Below are positions 22,915 through 30,538 of a DNA stretch of 30,573 bases, piece by piece. Within the stretch, counting starts at the first letter, position 1, and every line of letters starts with the position of its first letter. The notes under the pieces are model-generated. The model was not told the DNA's origin. It worked only from the letters and a program-made list of their open reading frames with translations, and made no database searches. Made by a program: the position numbers and the translations under genes. Source of the stretch: Leptolyngbya sp. SIO4C1 (GTDB lineage Bacteria; Cyanobacteriota; Cyanobacteriia; Phormidesmidales; Phormidesmidaceae); assembly GCA_010671975.1 (NCBI GenBank), contig JAAHIA010000010.1, positions 1-30,573 on the forward strand. Direction: 5' to 3'.

Positions 22915-23772
22915 GTGGTGACAACCTCGACAGCCACGCTGCTAATTTCTTGCCCTGACCAGCAAGGACTGGTAGCGAAGATTGCCAACTTTGTCTATGC
23001 CAATGGGGGCAATATCGTTCATGCCGATCAGCACCGCGATGAGGCAGCCGGCCTGTTTTTATCGCGAATTGAATGGCAGCTAGAGACCTTTAATCTACAG
23101 CGAGAGCTGATTGGACCCGCCTTTGATGCGATCGCAAAGCCGCTCGGGGCCACCTGGCAGCTGCACTTTTCTGACACGGTGCCGCGAATTGCTATCTGGG
23201 TTAGTCGCCAAAGCCACTGTCTGCTCGATTTGCTCTGGCGTCATCAGGCAGGTGAGTTTCTAGCTGAAATTCCGCTGATAGTCAGCAACCATGCGCAGCT
23301 AGCCGCCGTTGCCGACCAGTTTGGCATTGACTTTCACTCTATTCCTATCAGCGCCGCCACCAAGCTGGCCCAAGAAGCGCAGCAGCTCGAACTGCTGCAG
23401 CAGTATGACATCGATTTGGTTGTGCTAGCCAAATACATGCAAATTTTGAGCCCTGAATTTCTGAACCAGTTTCGCCAGGTGATCAATATTCACCACTCTT
23501 TTTTGCCAGCCTTTGTCGGGGCCAACCCCTACCAGCGGGCGCATGAGCGCGGCGTTAAAATCATTGGGGCAACGGCTCACTATGTCACCTCTGACCTAGA
23601 CGCTGGCCCAATTATTGAACAAGACGTTGTACGAATTAGCCACCGCGACGAAATTGCCGATTTAGTTCGCAAAGGCAAGGATTTAGAGCGAATGGTGCTG
23701 GCGCGAGCGGTGCGGCTGCACCTGCAAAACCGTATCTTGATTTACGGCAATCGCACCGTTGTTTTTGCCTAA
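22915..23772 (+). CDS. purU: Formyltetrahydrofolate deformylase
   Basis: A 285-residue enzyme that releases formate from 10-formyl-tetrahydrofolate, balancing one-carbon pools and supplying formate for purine synthesis. An N-terminal ACT domain (TLLISCPDQQGLVAKIANFVY) senses a ligand, and the formyltransferase fold follows, with catalytic residues N191 (VINIHH), H193 and D229 (LDAGPIIEQD). The start is one of two tandem GTG codons at 22915 and 22918. The frame runs open upstream to 22834 but inside the DUF4340 gene. It has no functional link to the Gld-like transporter and looks like a passenger at the operon's end. Confidence 0.94.
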   Translation: MVTTSTATLLISCPDQQGLVAKIANFVYANGGNIVHADQHRDEAAGLFLSRIEWQLETFNLQRELIGPAFDAIAKPLGATWQLHFSDTVPRIAIWVSRQSHCLLDLLWRHQAGEFLAEIPLIVSNHAQLAAVADQFGIDFHSIPISAATKLAQEAQQLELLQQYDIDLVVLAKYMQILSPEFLNQFRQVINIHHSFLPAFVGANPYQRAHERGVKIIGATAHYVTSDLDAGPIIEQDVVRISHRDEIADLVRKGKDLERMVLARAVRLHLQNRILIYGNRTVVFA

Positions 23773-24066
23773 TGGTTCCCGGTAGGCCAACGAAGCGGTA
23801 GCCTGGTAAGAGGTAAACATCGTCGGCGGTCAGTCGGCTAACGCTGGTAAAGCGGCTGGAAAGATATCAGCCCTAGCTAGAAGCAGCAACTGTCCACAGC
23901 TATGTCCTTCATGCTGAATTAGATGGCCACTTACTTGCTCTGGTGCAAAGCATCAATATTTTTATTAATGCAAAGCATAAGTGAACAGTATCGTAGCATA
24001 TCTGTAATATTTCTTAAAATTGAGGCATAATAGTCACGATGTTTATATCCAGATAGCCAGTAGGGA
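23773..24066. promoter_or_regulatory. Promoter region before the DUF2993 gene with a spaced direct repeat
   Basis: About 290 bases without a gene. TGCAAAGCAT occurs at 23944-23953 and 23969-23978, exactly 25 bases apart, in an AT-rich stretch about 90 bases before the DUF2993 start. The region before it may hold the purU terminator but no clear stem is seen. A HIP1 octamer is absent. Confidence 0.4.
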
Positions 24067-24822
24067 ATGACATCCTTGGTATTGGGCAACTTACCATTTA
24101 CAAGTCAAGGCGGCGACCAGCTGGTCAGCAAAGCAGTGACGGCGGCAATTTCGGCGCTGTTTAAGCGAACTGGCAAGTTGGAAGCAACAGTAAGGGCTGA
24201 GCCCGTGTCGAAGCTGCTGCAGGGTAGCGTTGACGGCTTTGATTTTGTCGGCAACGGTATGCTGATGTACAACGGACTGCGCATTGAAGCGATGGAGCTT
24301 TACGTGCAGGCCGTCTCGATTGACTTTGGTGCCATTTTTAAAGGGCAGGTGACGCTCAGGCAGCCAACGCAGGCAACGATGCGGGTCGTGCTGACTGAAA
24401 CCGATCTGACCAACTCTTTCAACACACCCTTTGTGGTAGAGAAGCTAGAGCAGCTGCAGTATCAGGGACAGTCGCTGCACTTCCAAAACACAAAGATGAC
24501 GTTCAACGACGATAAGTCGCTGCGGATTCAGTCTGAAGTGCTAGTTGGCGATCGCATCAAGCCTTGGAATCTCGATGTCACAGCCCAGGTCGAAGTTGAA
24601 GATCGACGCAAAATTCAGTTTGTCAACGTCAACTATCAGGGGGATGACAATGCCGTAGCGCTGGGCAAGGCGGTGATTGAGCATGTCAACTCGCTGCTCG
24701 ATCTCGATAAGTTTGCCCTCGAAGGCACGCAGCTCAGGGTGGATAAGGTGCGCATTCGTAAACAGGACTTAATTTTCTACGGCACGGCTCAGATTAGTCA
24801 GTTTCCGCAGCGCCGCCGGTAG
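24067..24822 (+). CDS. DUF2993 domain protein
   Basis: A 251-residue protein. The conserved part (KLEATVRAEPVSKLLQGSVDGFDFVGNGMLMYNGLRIEAMELYVQAVSIDFGAIFKGQVTL) matches the DUF2993 (LmeA-like) family, whose members act in the periplasm in lipoglycan or envelope maturation. No Sec signal peptide is evident, only a mildly hydrophobic start, so location is uncertain. TAGGGA precedes the ATG closely. The gene faces the cadherin-like lipoprotein gene across a palindromic repeat array. DUF2993 proteins are widespread in cyanobacteria with no settled role. Confidence 0.82.
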   Translation: MTSLVLGNLPFTSQGGDQLVSKAVTAAISALFKRTGKLEATVRAEPVSKLLQGSVDGFDFVGNGMLMYNGLRIEAMELYVQAVSIDFGAIFKGQVTLRQPTQATMRVVLTETDLTNSFNTPFVVEKLEQLQYQGQSLHFQNTKMTFNDDKSLRIQSEVLVGDRIKPWNLDVTAQVEVEDRRKIQFVNVNYQGDDNAVALGKAVIEHVNSLLDLDKFALEGTQLRVDKVRIRKQDLIFYGTAQISQFPQRRR

Positions 24823-24837
24823 CCTCAGCTCATGGCT

Positions 24838-24930
24838 GTAGCGCCAGCGGCGCTCATGATCGTAGCGCCAGCGGCGCTCATGATCGTAGCGCCAGCGGCG
24901 CTCACGACTGTGGCGCCAGCGGCTCACTCG
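24838..24930. repeat. 24-base tandem repeat array with internal hairpins
   Basis: Two exact 24-base copies lie at 24838-24861 and 24862-24885, a near copy at 24886-24909 and a degenerate one to about 24930. Each holds AGCGCCAGCGGCGCT, a 6-base stem with a three-base loop. The array lies between convergent genes and runs into the 3' end of the lipoprotein gene. Serial hairpins could stop transcription or stabilise mRNA ends. Confidence 0.8.
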
Positions 24931-25448
24931 CCCTGAACGTCAATCACCTTGACCACTAGGAACTGCCCCTTGCGCGTACCGGTCGGGTGGATGCCTTGAA
25001 CGAAAACCTTGTAGTTATTGTTCTGGTCGGCATCGCTTGGCGTTTCCCAGTCTGGTGCCTGCTTGAAGCTAATCGCTCCAGCACTGTCTACGGTAAAAAA
25101 GTCTTTATCTTCGCCATCGGCGATGACGTAGTCAATTTTAGCTGTCTCCGAAACGCCTTCAGCAGACAGCGTTGCCACCTCGGTCGTATTTTCGCTGACT
25201 TCAACGACGCCGTTCGCATCGGCGCGATCGCTGACGATCTCAAAGTTGGTAATATCGGATGCGCCGCCGGTGTCAGCGGTATCAGCTGATTCAGTCGGCG
25301 GAATATCCGCTTGAATCGGTGCAGGGTCAGCCTGGCTGCGCGACTGCTCACAGCTAGACAGCATCAAAGCCGCTGCCAGCAGACCTAAGAAGGCGGGGCT
25401 CAGCACCAATAGCCAAGGGCGATGGGAGTTGACATTCATAGAAAACAT
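24924..25448 (-). CDS. Lipoprotein with one cadherin-like domain
   Basis: A 174-residue protein with a lipoprotein signal ending in MLSSC (lipobox LSSC), a disordered Asp/Ala/Pro linker, and a domain with features of cadherin-like/VCBS repeats: an ENTTEVATLSA strand, DYVIADGEDKDFFTVDSAGAISF and NNNYKVFVQGIHP. Such domains normally come in long tandem arrays in adhesins, so one alone on a lipoprotein is notable. It should sit on a membrane surface. Two ATGs (25448, 25439) are possible starts, with no strong ribosome site at either. The 3' end overlaps the repeat array. Confidence 0.75.
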   Translation of the reverse strand: MFSMNVNSHRPWLLVLSPAFLGLLAAALMLSSCEQSRSQADPAPIQADIPPTESADTADTGGASDITNFEIVSDRADANGVVEVSENTTEVATLSAEGVSETAKIDYVIADGEDKDFFTVDSAGAISFKQAPDWETPSDADQNNNYKVFVQGIHPTGTRKGQFLVVKVIDVQGE

Positions 25449-25591
25449 GGAAAGTTCTAAGCAGAATGACAGAGCAGTCCTGGGAAAACCGCAGTAAGCT
25501 GCCTAAGATACTGTTTTAAGACAAATCAGGGAAAAAATGGACCGCTAATGGGTCGAAATTATCAATTTTGATGCGTCTGATGCAATCCGCC

Positions 25592-26185
25592 TTAGCCCAG
25601 CGTCGTGCCTTCTAAGCAGGTATTGTCTAGCATGGCGCCTACGGTGACGGCGTCGCTAACGCGCGCGCAGAGCAGATTCGCCCCGGTTAGGTTAGTGCCG
25701 CGCAAAATGGCACCGCTAAGATTGGCTTCTTCTAGATCAGCTCTGGAGAGGTCGGCCCCCGACAGGTTAGCGCTGCTGAGATCGGCGCTGCGTAGGATGG
25801 CGCCCGAGAGGTTGGCACCGCGCAGGTCAGCGCCCCTAAAATCAGCTTCTAGCAGCATCAGGTTGCTGAGCACCGCACCGGCTAGAAACGCACCGGCAAA
25901 GCTGGCCTGAGCAGTCTGAGCATCAAGCAAAATCGCGCCGCGCAAATCGGCATTGCGCAGATCGCTCGCCTGCAGGTTGGCCCCAATCAGATCGGCACCG
26001 CGCAAGTTAGCTCTGAGGTTGGCCTGGCTGAGATCGGCGCCGTTTAGCGTGGCACCGCGCAGATCGGCCTGACTCAAATTAGCGCTCGATAGCTGAGCAT
26101 TTTCTAAATTAGCGCCAAGCAAACGGGCACCAGCTAGCGCTTTTTCTCGACCGGCGCGAATCATGGCGAGATCGGCAGCACTCAT
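25592..26185 (-). CDS. Pentapeptide-repeat protein
   Basis: A 197-residue protein of A(D/N)LXX pentapeptide repeats, with about 30 units, for example LSSANLSQADLRGATLNGAD. The fold is a right-handed quadrilateral beta helix. An interruption near residue 100 (TAQASFAGAFLAGAVLSNLM) breaks the pattern. Cyanobacteria are rich in these proteins and most have no known role; some bind DNA gyrase. Its ATG overlaps the upstream DICT gene stop as ATGA, so translation is likely coupled and the two proteins may act together. No signal peptide is visible. Confidence 0.93.
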   Translation of the reverse strand: MSAADLAMIRAGREKALAGARLLGANLENAQLSSANLSQADLRGATLNGADLSQANLRANLRGADLIGANLQASDLRNADLRGAILLDAQTAQASFAGAFLAGAVLSNLMLLEADFRGADLRGANLSGAILRSADLSSANLSGADLSRADLEEANLSGAILRGTNLTGANLLCARVSDAVTVGAMLDNTCLEGTTLG

Positions 26186-27591
26186 AGCGTAGCTTCCTGC
26201 TTAGAGGTGACATCTTTGGCAGCTTCTAGCCAAACGGTGGGAATCTGGCTGGGTCGCTCAGGCAGCTGCATCATACCAATTTCGGCCAGGCGCACCACGT
26301 TACCGAGCGCGTCTACCAGGGCCGGATCGAATCGGCGACCGCTGTAGTCTTCGCACTTCGCCAGCGCCTCAGACGGGCTCATCGCTTCGCGCTCACCGCG
26401 CGCCTGCGTCAGCTCTTGGAAGTAGGCAACCAGACCTAAAATTCTAGACTCAATCGGAATAGCTTCGCCCTTCAAGCCGTCTGGGGTGCCGCTGCCGTCC
26501 CAGTACTCTAGCTGGTGCGACACAATCTGACTGACCGGCCCCAGCTCTGGCATAGAAGACATGAGCTGAGCCCCCAGCACGGCGCGATCGCGCCAAAAAA
26601 CTAGGCTGGCTTCATCCAGCTGGTCGGCCGTTTTGGTAAAGACTTCGATTGGCGCTTCGGCGAGACCCACGCGAAACAGCAGCCCTGCTAGCCGCAGCCG
26701 CCGCAGCTTTAGCGTCGTTAGGTCTAAAAGCTGCCCCAGGGTCTCAGCCAGGGCTGAGACCTGCAGCGACGCAACCGGGTTTGCCTGGTCCCGCTCATCC
26801 ACGCGCTGCGCCATGCGCAAAAAAGCCTGCAGCTTGTTCGCCGTTAGGTTGCGGTTGAGGCGCGAGGCCTGCCCTTCTAGCTCCCACAGCTCACGCGACT
26901 GACGATTGACCGTCACCAGCTGCTGCTGGCTGCTCTGCAGGTAGTTGACAATGCGCGAGACCACATCGCTGAGATCGGCAGGGGTGGTGCTGATTGACTG
27001 CTGAATCTCGTGATGTCGCTGCAGCAGCTGGTCCGCTAGTGCCGCATCGTAGGGTCGCACGCGCTCAATTAAAATCTCAGCGGCCTGCTCGACCATTGGC
27101 CGCTCAAACGTCCACAGCCCGTAGAACTTGCGCTCAATATCGGCGCTCGGCTGGCTGTCGGCGCGATACTCGTCTTCTGAGAGCTCGTGACACAGCACCA
27201 TCGAGGCATAGTTAGGCGCCAAGATAATCAGATTCCACTCGTTGACGAGGCTATCTTGCGAATCAATATTGACTAGCGAAACATTGTCTAGCTGGCTGGT
27301 CTGGTGCTCGCTAAAGCCGCTGTCGGCAACCGCTGCGATCGCCACTTGGCTAGAGCACTGAGCAATGTCAAAGTATCGATCGGCCTCCTGCATGTACCAC
27401 TTGCCCCGCTGAAACGTCACCAGGACCAGCGGCTGATCAGCCGGCTCAGGGCTACAGGCTTTGAGAATGTGGTCTTCTAAGGCGTGGCACAGCGCAACCA
27501 GCGTATTTTTGAAATAGACTCCGTAGCTCGCAGGCAGCTTATCTGCACCAAGCCTGACTTTGAGTTGATTTAAGGTTGCCTCTGGTTGCAT
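26182..27591 (-). CDS. DICT-domain protein with degenerate HD-GYP domain
   Basis: A 469-residue protein. The N-terminal part (about 1-165, ending FYGLWTFERPMVEQAAEIL) fits the DICT sensory domain, which is tied to light and second-messenger signalling in cyanobacteria. A coiled segment follows (about 190-250), then an HD-GYP-like domain (about 265-435) with WDGSGTPDGLKGEAIPIESR. The catalytic HD is replaced by F306-R307 (LAGLLFRVGL), the HHE motif reads HQLE, and GYP reads GTP. It is therefore probably an inactive reader or scaffold rather than a c-di-GMP phosphodiesterase. I start at ATG 27591. Its stop overlaps the pentapeptide gene start. Confidence 0.82.
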   Translation of the reverse strand: MQPEATLNQLKVRLGADKLPASYGVYFKNTLVALCHALEDHILKACSPEPADQPLVLVTFQRGKWYMQEADRYFDIAQCSSQVAIAAVADSGFSEHQTSQLDNVSLVNIDSQDSLVNEWNLIILAPNYASMVLCHELSEDEYRADSQPSADIERKFYGLWTFERPMVEQAAEILIERVRPYDAALADQLLQRHHEIQQSISTTPADLSDVVSRIVNYLQSSQQQLVTVNRQSRELWELEGQASRLNRNLTANKLQAFLRMAQRVDERDQANPVASLQVSALAETLGQLLDLTTLKLRRLRLAGLLFRVGLAEAPIEVFTKTADQLDEASLVFWRDRAVLGAQLMSSMPELGPVSQIVSHQLEYWDGSGTPDGLKGEAIPIESRILGLVAYFQELTQARGEREAMSPSEALAKCEDYSGRRFDPALVDALGNVVRLAEIGMMQLPERPSQIPTVWLEAAKDVTSKQEATL

Positions 27592-27632
27592 CGCCAAATT
27601 TAATGCCGTCTTAAATGTATCTCCATGATTTC

Positions 27633-27664
27633 ACACTTTTCTCATATTCGGCAGCCAAAAGTGT
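27633..27664. terminator. Inverted repeat between the sigma factor and DICT genes
   Basis: ACACTTTT (27633-27640) and AAAAGTGT (27657-27664) are perfect 8-base complements with a 16-base loop, just past the sigma factor stop on the minus strand. It could end the sigma factor transcript or serve as an operator for the DICT gene 42 bases on. There is no long U-run. Confidence 0.38.
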
Positions 27665-27670
27665 AAGACT

Positions 27671-28627
27671 TTAACCAGCGAGATAGGGCTGAATATCTTG
27701 CTGATGCTGCCGCAGTCGCTTCAGCGCCTCGCGCTCAACCTGGCGTACGCGCTCACGGCTAACGTTAAGCTGCTCCCCAATCTTCGCCAGCGTGTGCGGT
27801 ACGCCATCTTCTAACCCAAACCGCAGGGCTAGCACCGCCTGCTGCTGCTGGGTTAGTTCAGACATGAGTGAGGCCAAATCGTCTTTGAGCAGCTGCTGAG
27901 CCACGTAATCGCTTGGCAAGGGCCGCGAATCTTGCAGCAAATCGCCTAGCTCAGAGTTTTCATCATCGCCGATGCGAATATCGAGCGACATCACCTTGCG
28001 CGACTTTTCTAGATAGTCACGCACCTTTTCGACGGGCAGATTCACCGACTCTGCTAGCTCGGCCACGGTCGCCGAGCGGCCTAGCGTCTGAGTCAGCTGG
28101 CGCTGCGCCTGCTTAATTTTGTAAAGCTTTTCACTCATGTGAATAGGCAGTCGAATCGCCCGGCCCTGCTCCGCGATCGCCCGCGTCATTGCCTGCCGAA
28201 TCCACCAGTAGGCGTAGGTTGAGAACCGATAGCCCTTGGTGGGATCAAACTTCTCAGCGCCGCGCTGCAGGCCAATCGTGCCCTCTTGAATCAGGTCGAG
28301 CATCTCCAGATTGGACTTGAGGTATTTTTTAGCAATAGAAACCACTAGCCTCAGATTAGACTCAACCATCTTGCGCTTGGCCCGCTGCCCCTGCTGAATT
28401 ACCTGCTGCAGCGCCTCCACCGACAGCCCAGCCTGCTGGGCCCATTCCGCCAGGCTCGGCGACTGCCCGCGCTGCTCACTCAGCGATGCTCTTTCAGCCT
28501 CCAGCGCTACTAGCCGCTGCACGGCCTTACCATAGACAACTTCTTCCTCGTGGGTGAGTAGCGGATAGCGGCCAATTTCCTTGAGATAGGTGCTGACAGA
28601 GTCTTTGCTAGCTGACGAGGATTTCAT
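27671..28627 (-). CDS. Group 2 sigma-70 family sigma factor
   Basis: A 318-residue RNA polymerase sigma factor. Region 1.2 (DSVSTYLKEIGRYPLLTHEEE), region 2 (NLRLVVSIAKKYLKSNLEMLDLIQEGTIGLQRGAEKFDPTKGYRFSTYAYWWIRQAMTRA), region 3 and region 4.2 (SRERVRQVEREALKRLRQHQQ) are complete. Region 1.1 of the housekeeping SigA is absent, which is the mark of the non-essential group 2 factors (SigB-SigE type) that handle stress, dark and nitrogen responses in cyanobacteria. I cannot say which subtype. The start at ATG 28627 is chosen over a TTG nine bases upstream. Confidence 0.94.
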   Translation of the reverse strand: MKSSSASKDSVSTYLKEIGRYPLLTHEEEVVYGKAVQRLVALEAERASLSEQRGQSPSLAEWAQQAGLSVEALQQVIQQGQRAKRKMVESNLRLVVSIAKKYLKSNLEMLDLIQEGTIGLQRGAEKFDPTKGYRFSTYAYWWIRQAMTRAIAEQGRAIRLPIHMSEKLYKIKQAQRQLTQTLGRSATVAELAESVNLPVEKVRDYLEKSRKVMSLDIRIGDDENSELGDLLQDSRPLPSDYVAQQLLKDDLASLMSELTQQQQAVLALRFGLEDGVPHTLAKIGEQLNVSRERVRQVEREALKRLRQHQQDIQPYLAG

Positions 28628-28891
28628 TGAATGCAAACTGAAGAATATTAACGAGTATGAGAAAATTAACAGAAACAGTTAACTTATGTAAATATTTCTC
28701 AGGAAATACTTTTAACTTAGCCTCTCTTGATAAAGAAACCGTGAATGACTCGCTGCTGAGGGCTAAGCCGCTGAGCCACTGACGGCGACGGACAGTCGGA
28801 TGCGGCTTTAAGGCAATTGCCGTTTGTGACCATTTCCTGAGACTATGCTGATTGGGATTTGACGAAGGTAGGGGCAATCTGCGCGGCAACT
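28628..28891. promoter_or_regulatory. Divergent promoter region between sigma factor and a small CxxC gene
   Basis: About 265 bases without a gene, AT-rich on the sigma side. CTCAGGAAAT (28698-28707) and ATTTCCTGAG (28832-28841) are a perfect 10-base inverted pair 124 bases apart, one near each divergent promoter. They could be sites for one regulator, or ends of a looped region. Confidence 0.4.
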
Positions 28892-29143
28892 ATGGCTGAA
28901 ACTAACGACGAATCAACCAAGCAGGCCACGGGTGAGACCTGTCCGGTCTGCGGCGTCACCATCCTTGGGGATGAGGTCCGGTTTTCCAGCGGTAGCCCGG
29001 GCACGCGCGCACGGCTGTACGCTCGGGTCTGTCAGTATGCTCAGGATCGAGGCTGTATCAATAAAGACCCCAGTCAAATAGGCCAGGTTTCCCAGGAAGA
29101 CGGCTATACCGAAGGCGAGGATGTGAAGCTATCAGGGGGCTAA
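28892..29143 (+). CDS. Small CxxC protein, unknown family
   Basis: An 83-residue acidic protein with CPVCG (about residues 18-22) and a second pair of cysteines in VCQYAQDRGC, enough for a four-cysteine metal site. It has no membrane segment. The frame extends upstream to a TTG at 28859, but ATG 28892 gives a cleaner start. The stop overlaps the convergent SRPBCC gene stop (the four bases CTAA hold both). I recognise no family; coding-like use and tight packing support it as real. Confidence 0.65.
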   Translation: MAETNDESTKQATGETCPVCGVTILGDEVRFSSGSPGTRARLYARVCQYAQDRGCINKDPSQIGQVSQEDGYTEGEDVKLSGG

Positions 29144-29586
29144 CGACGCTCGGCTACCTGTTTGAGCCGCTTTAGCTGGGCTTGCATATCTTGCTGAGTC
29201 CAGCCGGCGGCAAACTGCTTGAAGCCAAAAGCAATCAGCGGGTTGGGAATGGTAAATTCAAACCGATTGAGCAGACGGGTGCCGTCAGACTCGGGCTGAC
29301 ACTCCCAGCGATCGCGCCCTTCAAAAAAGCCGCTAAAGGCCCAGACGATCAGCCCCGGCTCGCGCTCAACCACGCGGCTGAACAAGCTAGGCTCAAGCAG
29401 CGGAACCTGCAGCACAAAGCGAAACTTGCCGCCGAGCTCGGTATTCCAGCTATCGCCAGCTGGCTCACAGCGCAGGGCCGGGTTAAGCCAGCGGTGCATC
29501 AGCTCACGGTCAGTAATGCAGCGCTCTACCGTTGCGGCACTGGCGCGAATCAGGATGGACTGCTCATAAACTTGGGGGGAAGGCAT
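29140..29586 (-). CDS. SRPBCC-fold (START-like) small protein
   Basis: A 148-residue protein of the SRPBCC/polyketide-cyclase type, which forms a helix-grip fold around a hydrophobic pocket. The opening (YEQSILIRASAATVERCITDRELMHRWLNPALRCEP) and closing helix (NPLIAFGFKQFAAGWTQQDMQAQLKRLKQVAE) are typical. Members bind lipids, pigments or other hydrophobic ligands; the ligand here is unknown. It starts 11 bases after the ChaN-like gene stop, so the two are probably co-transcribed. Confidence 0.82.
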   Translation of the reverse strand: MPSPQVYEQSILIRASAATVERCITDRELMHRWLNPALRCEPAGDSWNTELGGKFRFVLQVPLLEPSLFSRVVEREPGLIVWAFSGFFEGRDRWECQPESDGTRLLNRFEFTIPNPLIAFGFKQFAAGWTQQDMQAQLKRLKQVAERR

Positions 29587-29597
29587 CAGGAGGGGGC

Positions 29598-30491
29598 CTA
29601 TTCGACAGGATCGCTAACCCAGAAAAAGTCAGCAATGCTGCCTGCTCCGGCCGCTATCGCTTCCTCTGAGGGATTCAAAATCACGCTGTAATGCGTTAGG
29701 TCGTCGCCCAGCCGCCGCTGCACGCGATTGGGAATGCCAAAGTCGTAGACGATATGGCCTTCTCCCACTAGGGCAATCACCTGAGTTTCAGGATTCGCTT
29801 GAGCAAACTCGGCCAGGCTCTCTGCCATCGTCTCATCCCAGACCACCTGGGCAGCAAAAAAGTTATCTAAATCAAAGCCGCCGTGAGGACCGCTGTGCAC
29901 GGTTAGAATATCGCTCAAGAAGGCCCGGTAGGCCGCGTCGGTCGTGTCTATCTCTGCCAGCGGTGGAATGTAGCGCAGGTCGCTGTCAGTGAGACTTGAG
30001 AGCCCTTCGCGAGCTACTTGGCTAGTGATTTCAGCCGGGGCATTCAGCGCAATCAGCGGAATCTCATGCGTTTTGGCATAGCGCACGATCGGTGCATACA
30101 GCTCCCAGGGGTAGCCCCAGCGGGTCTCATATTCGGTTTGAGCTAGCAGCTCTGCTTCGCTGATATCGCCAGCAGCGTAGCGATCGAGCACTGGCTGAAA
30201 CGGCCGCTGAAACATTTCTAGACCGATAGCAAGGTTGGGGTTGCGCTGATGCAGGGCTTGGATAATTTCTAGCTGAGCTGCATGGTCAGCAGCGCTGGTA
30301 TGGGTTTCGCCTAGATAAACGATCCGAGCCGCTGCGATCGCGCTCAAGATATCGGCCGGTACGGCTATCTCAGCCGTTGATTCAGAGACGGGCTCAGACA
30401 GCGAACCAGACTGCACCTGCCCCAGCGGCTGACAGGCAGACATGATCATCAGCACCGCACTCAAACTGCTGATCCAAAAAAATGGCCCCAT
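29598..30491 (-). CDS. ChaN-like lipoprotein (haem/iron-linked family)
   Basis: A 297-residue protein. The lipoprotein signal ends in MIMSAC with the lipidated Cys at position 20. The body matches the ChaN/DUF399 family: AARIVYLGETHTSAADHAAQLEIIQAL, GLEMFQRPFQPVLDRY, and late VIALVGEGHIVYDFGIPNRVQRR. The GE.H motifs and the EMFQR block are diagnostic. ChaN in Campylobacter is an iron-regulated haem-binding outer membrane lipoprotein; the cyanobacterial role is less clear. AAGGAG lies 11 bases before the ATG. The SRPBCC gene follows on the same strand. Confidence 0.88.
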   Translation of the reverse strand: MGPFFWISSLSAVLMIMSACQPLGQVQSGSLSEPVSESTAEIAVPADILSAIAAARIVYLGETHTSAADHAAQLEIIQALHQRNPNLAIGLEMFQRPFQPVLDRYAAGDISEAELLAQTEYETRWGYPWELYAPIVRYAKTHEIPLIALNAPAEITSQVAREGLSSLTDSDLRYIPPLAEIDTTDAAYRAFLSDILTVHSGPHGGFDLDNFFAAQVVWDETMAESLAEFAQANPETQVIALVGEGHIVYDFGIPNRVQRRLGDDLTHYSVILNPSEEAIAAGAGSIADFFWVSDPVE

Positions 30492-30510
30492 TGCCCAGTA
30501 AGCTCCTTTG

Positions 30511-30538
30511 TCGCCTTGTCAGCATCGCCTTGTCAGCA
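30511..30538. repeat. 14-base perfect tandem repeat upstream of the ChaN-like gene
   Basis: TCGCCTTGTCAGCA occurs at 30511-30524 and 30525-30538, side by side, just upstream of the start codon and its ribosome site. It probably arose by slippage and could shift promoter spacing. Confidence 0.75.

Noticed and set aside
24838..24930. CRISPR array
   Set aside because: The 24-base units abut directly with no unique spacers, and no cas gene is present.
25605..25910. Plus-strand frame opposite the pentapeptide gene
   Set aside because: Its Arg/Ser/Ala/Pro periodicity simply mirrors the pentapeptide repeat on the other strand.
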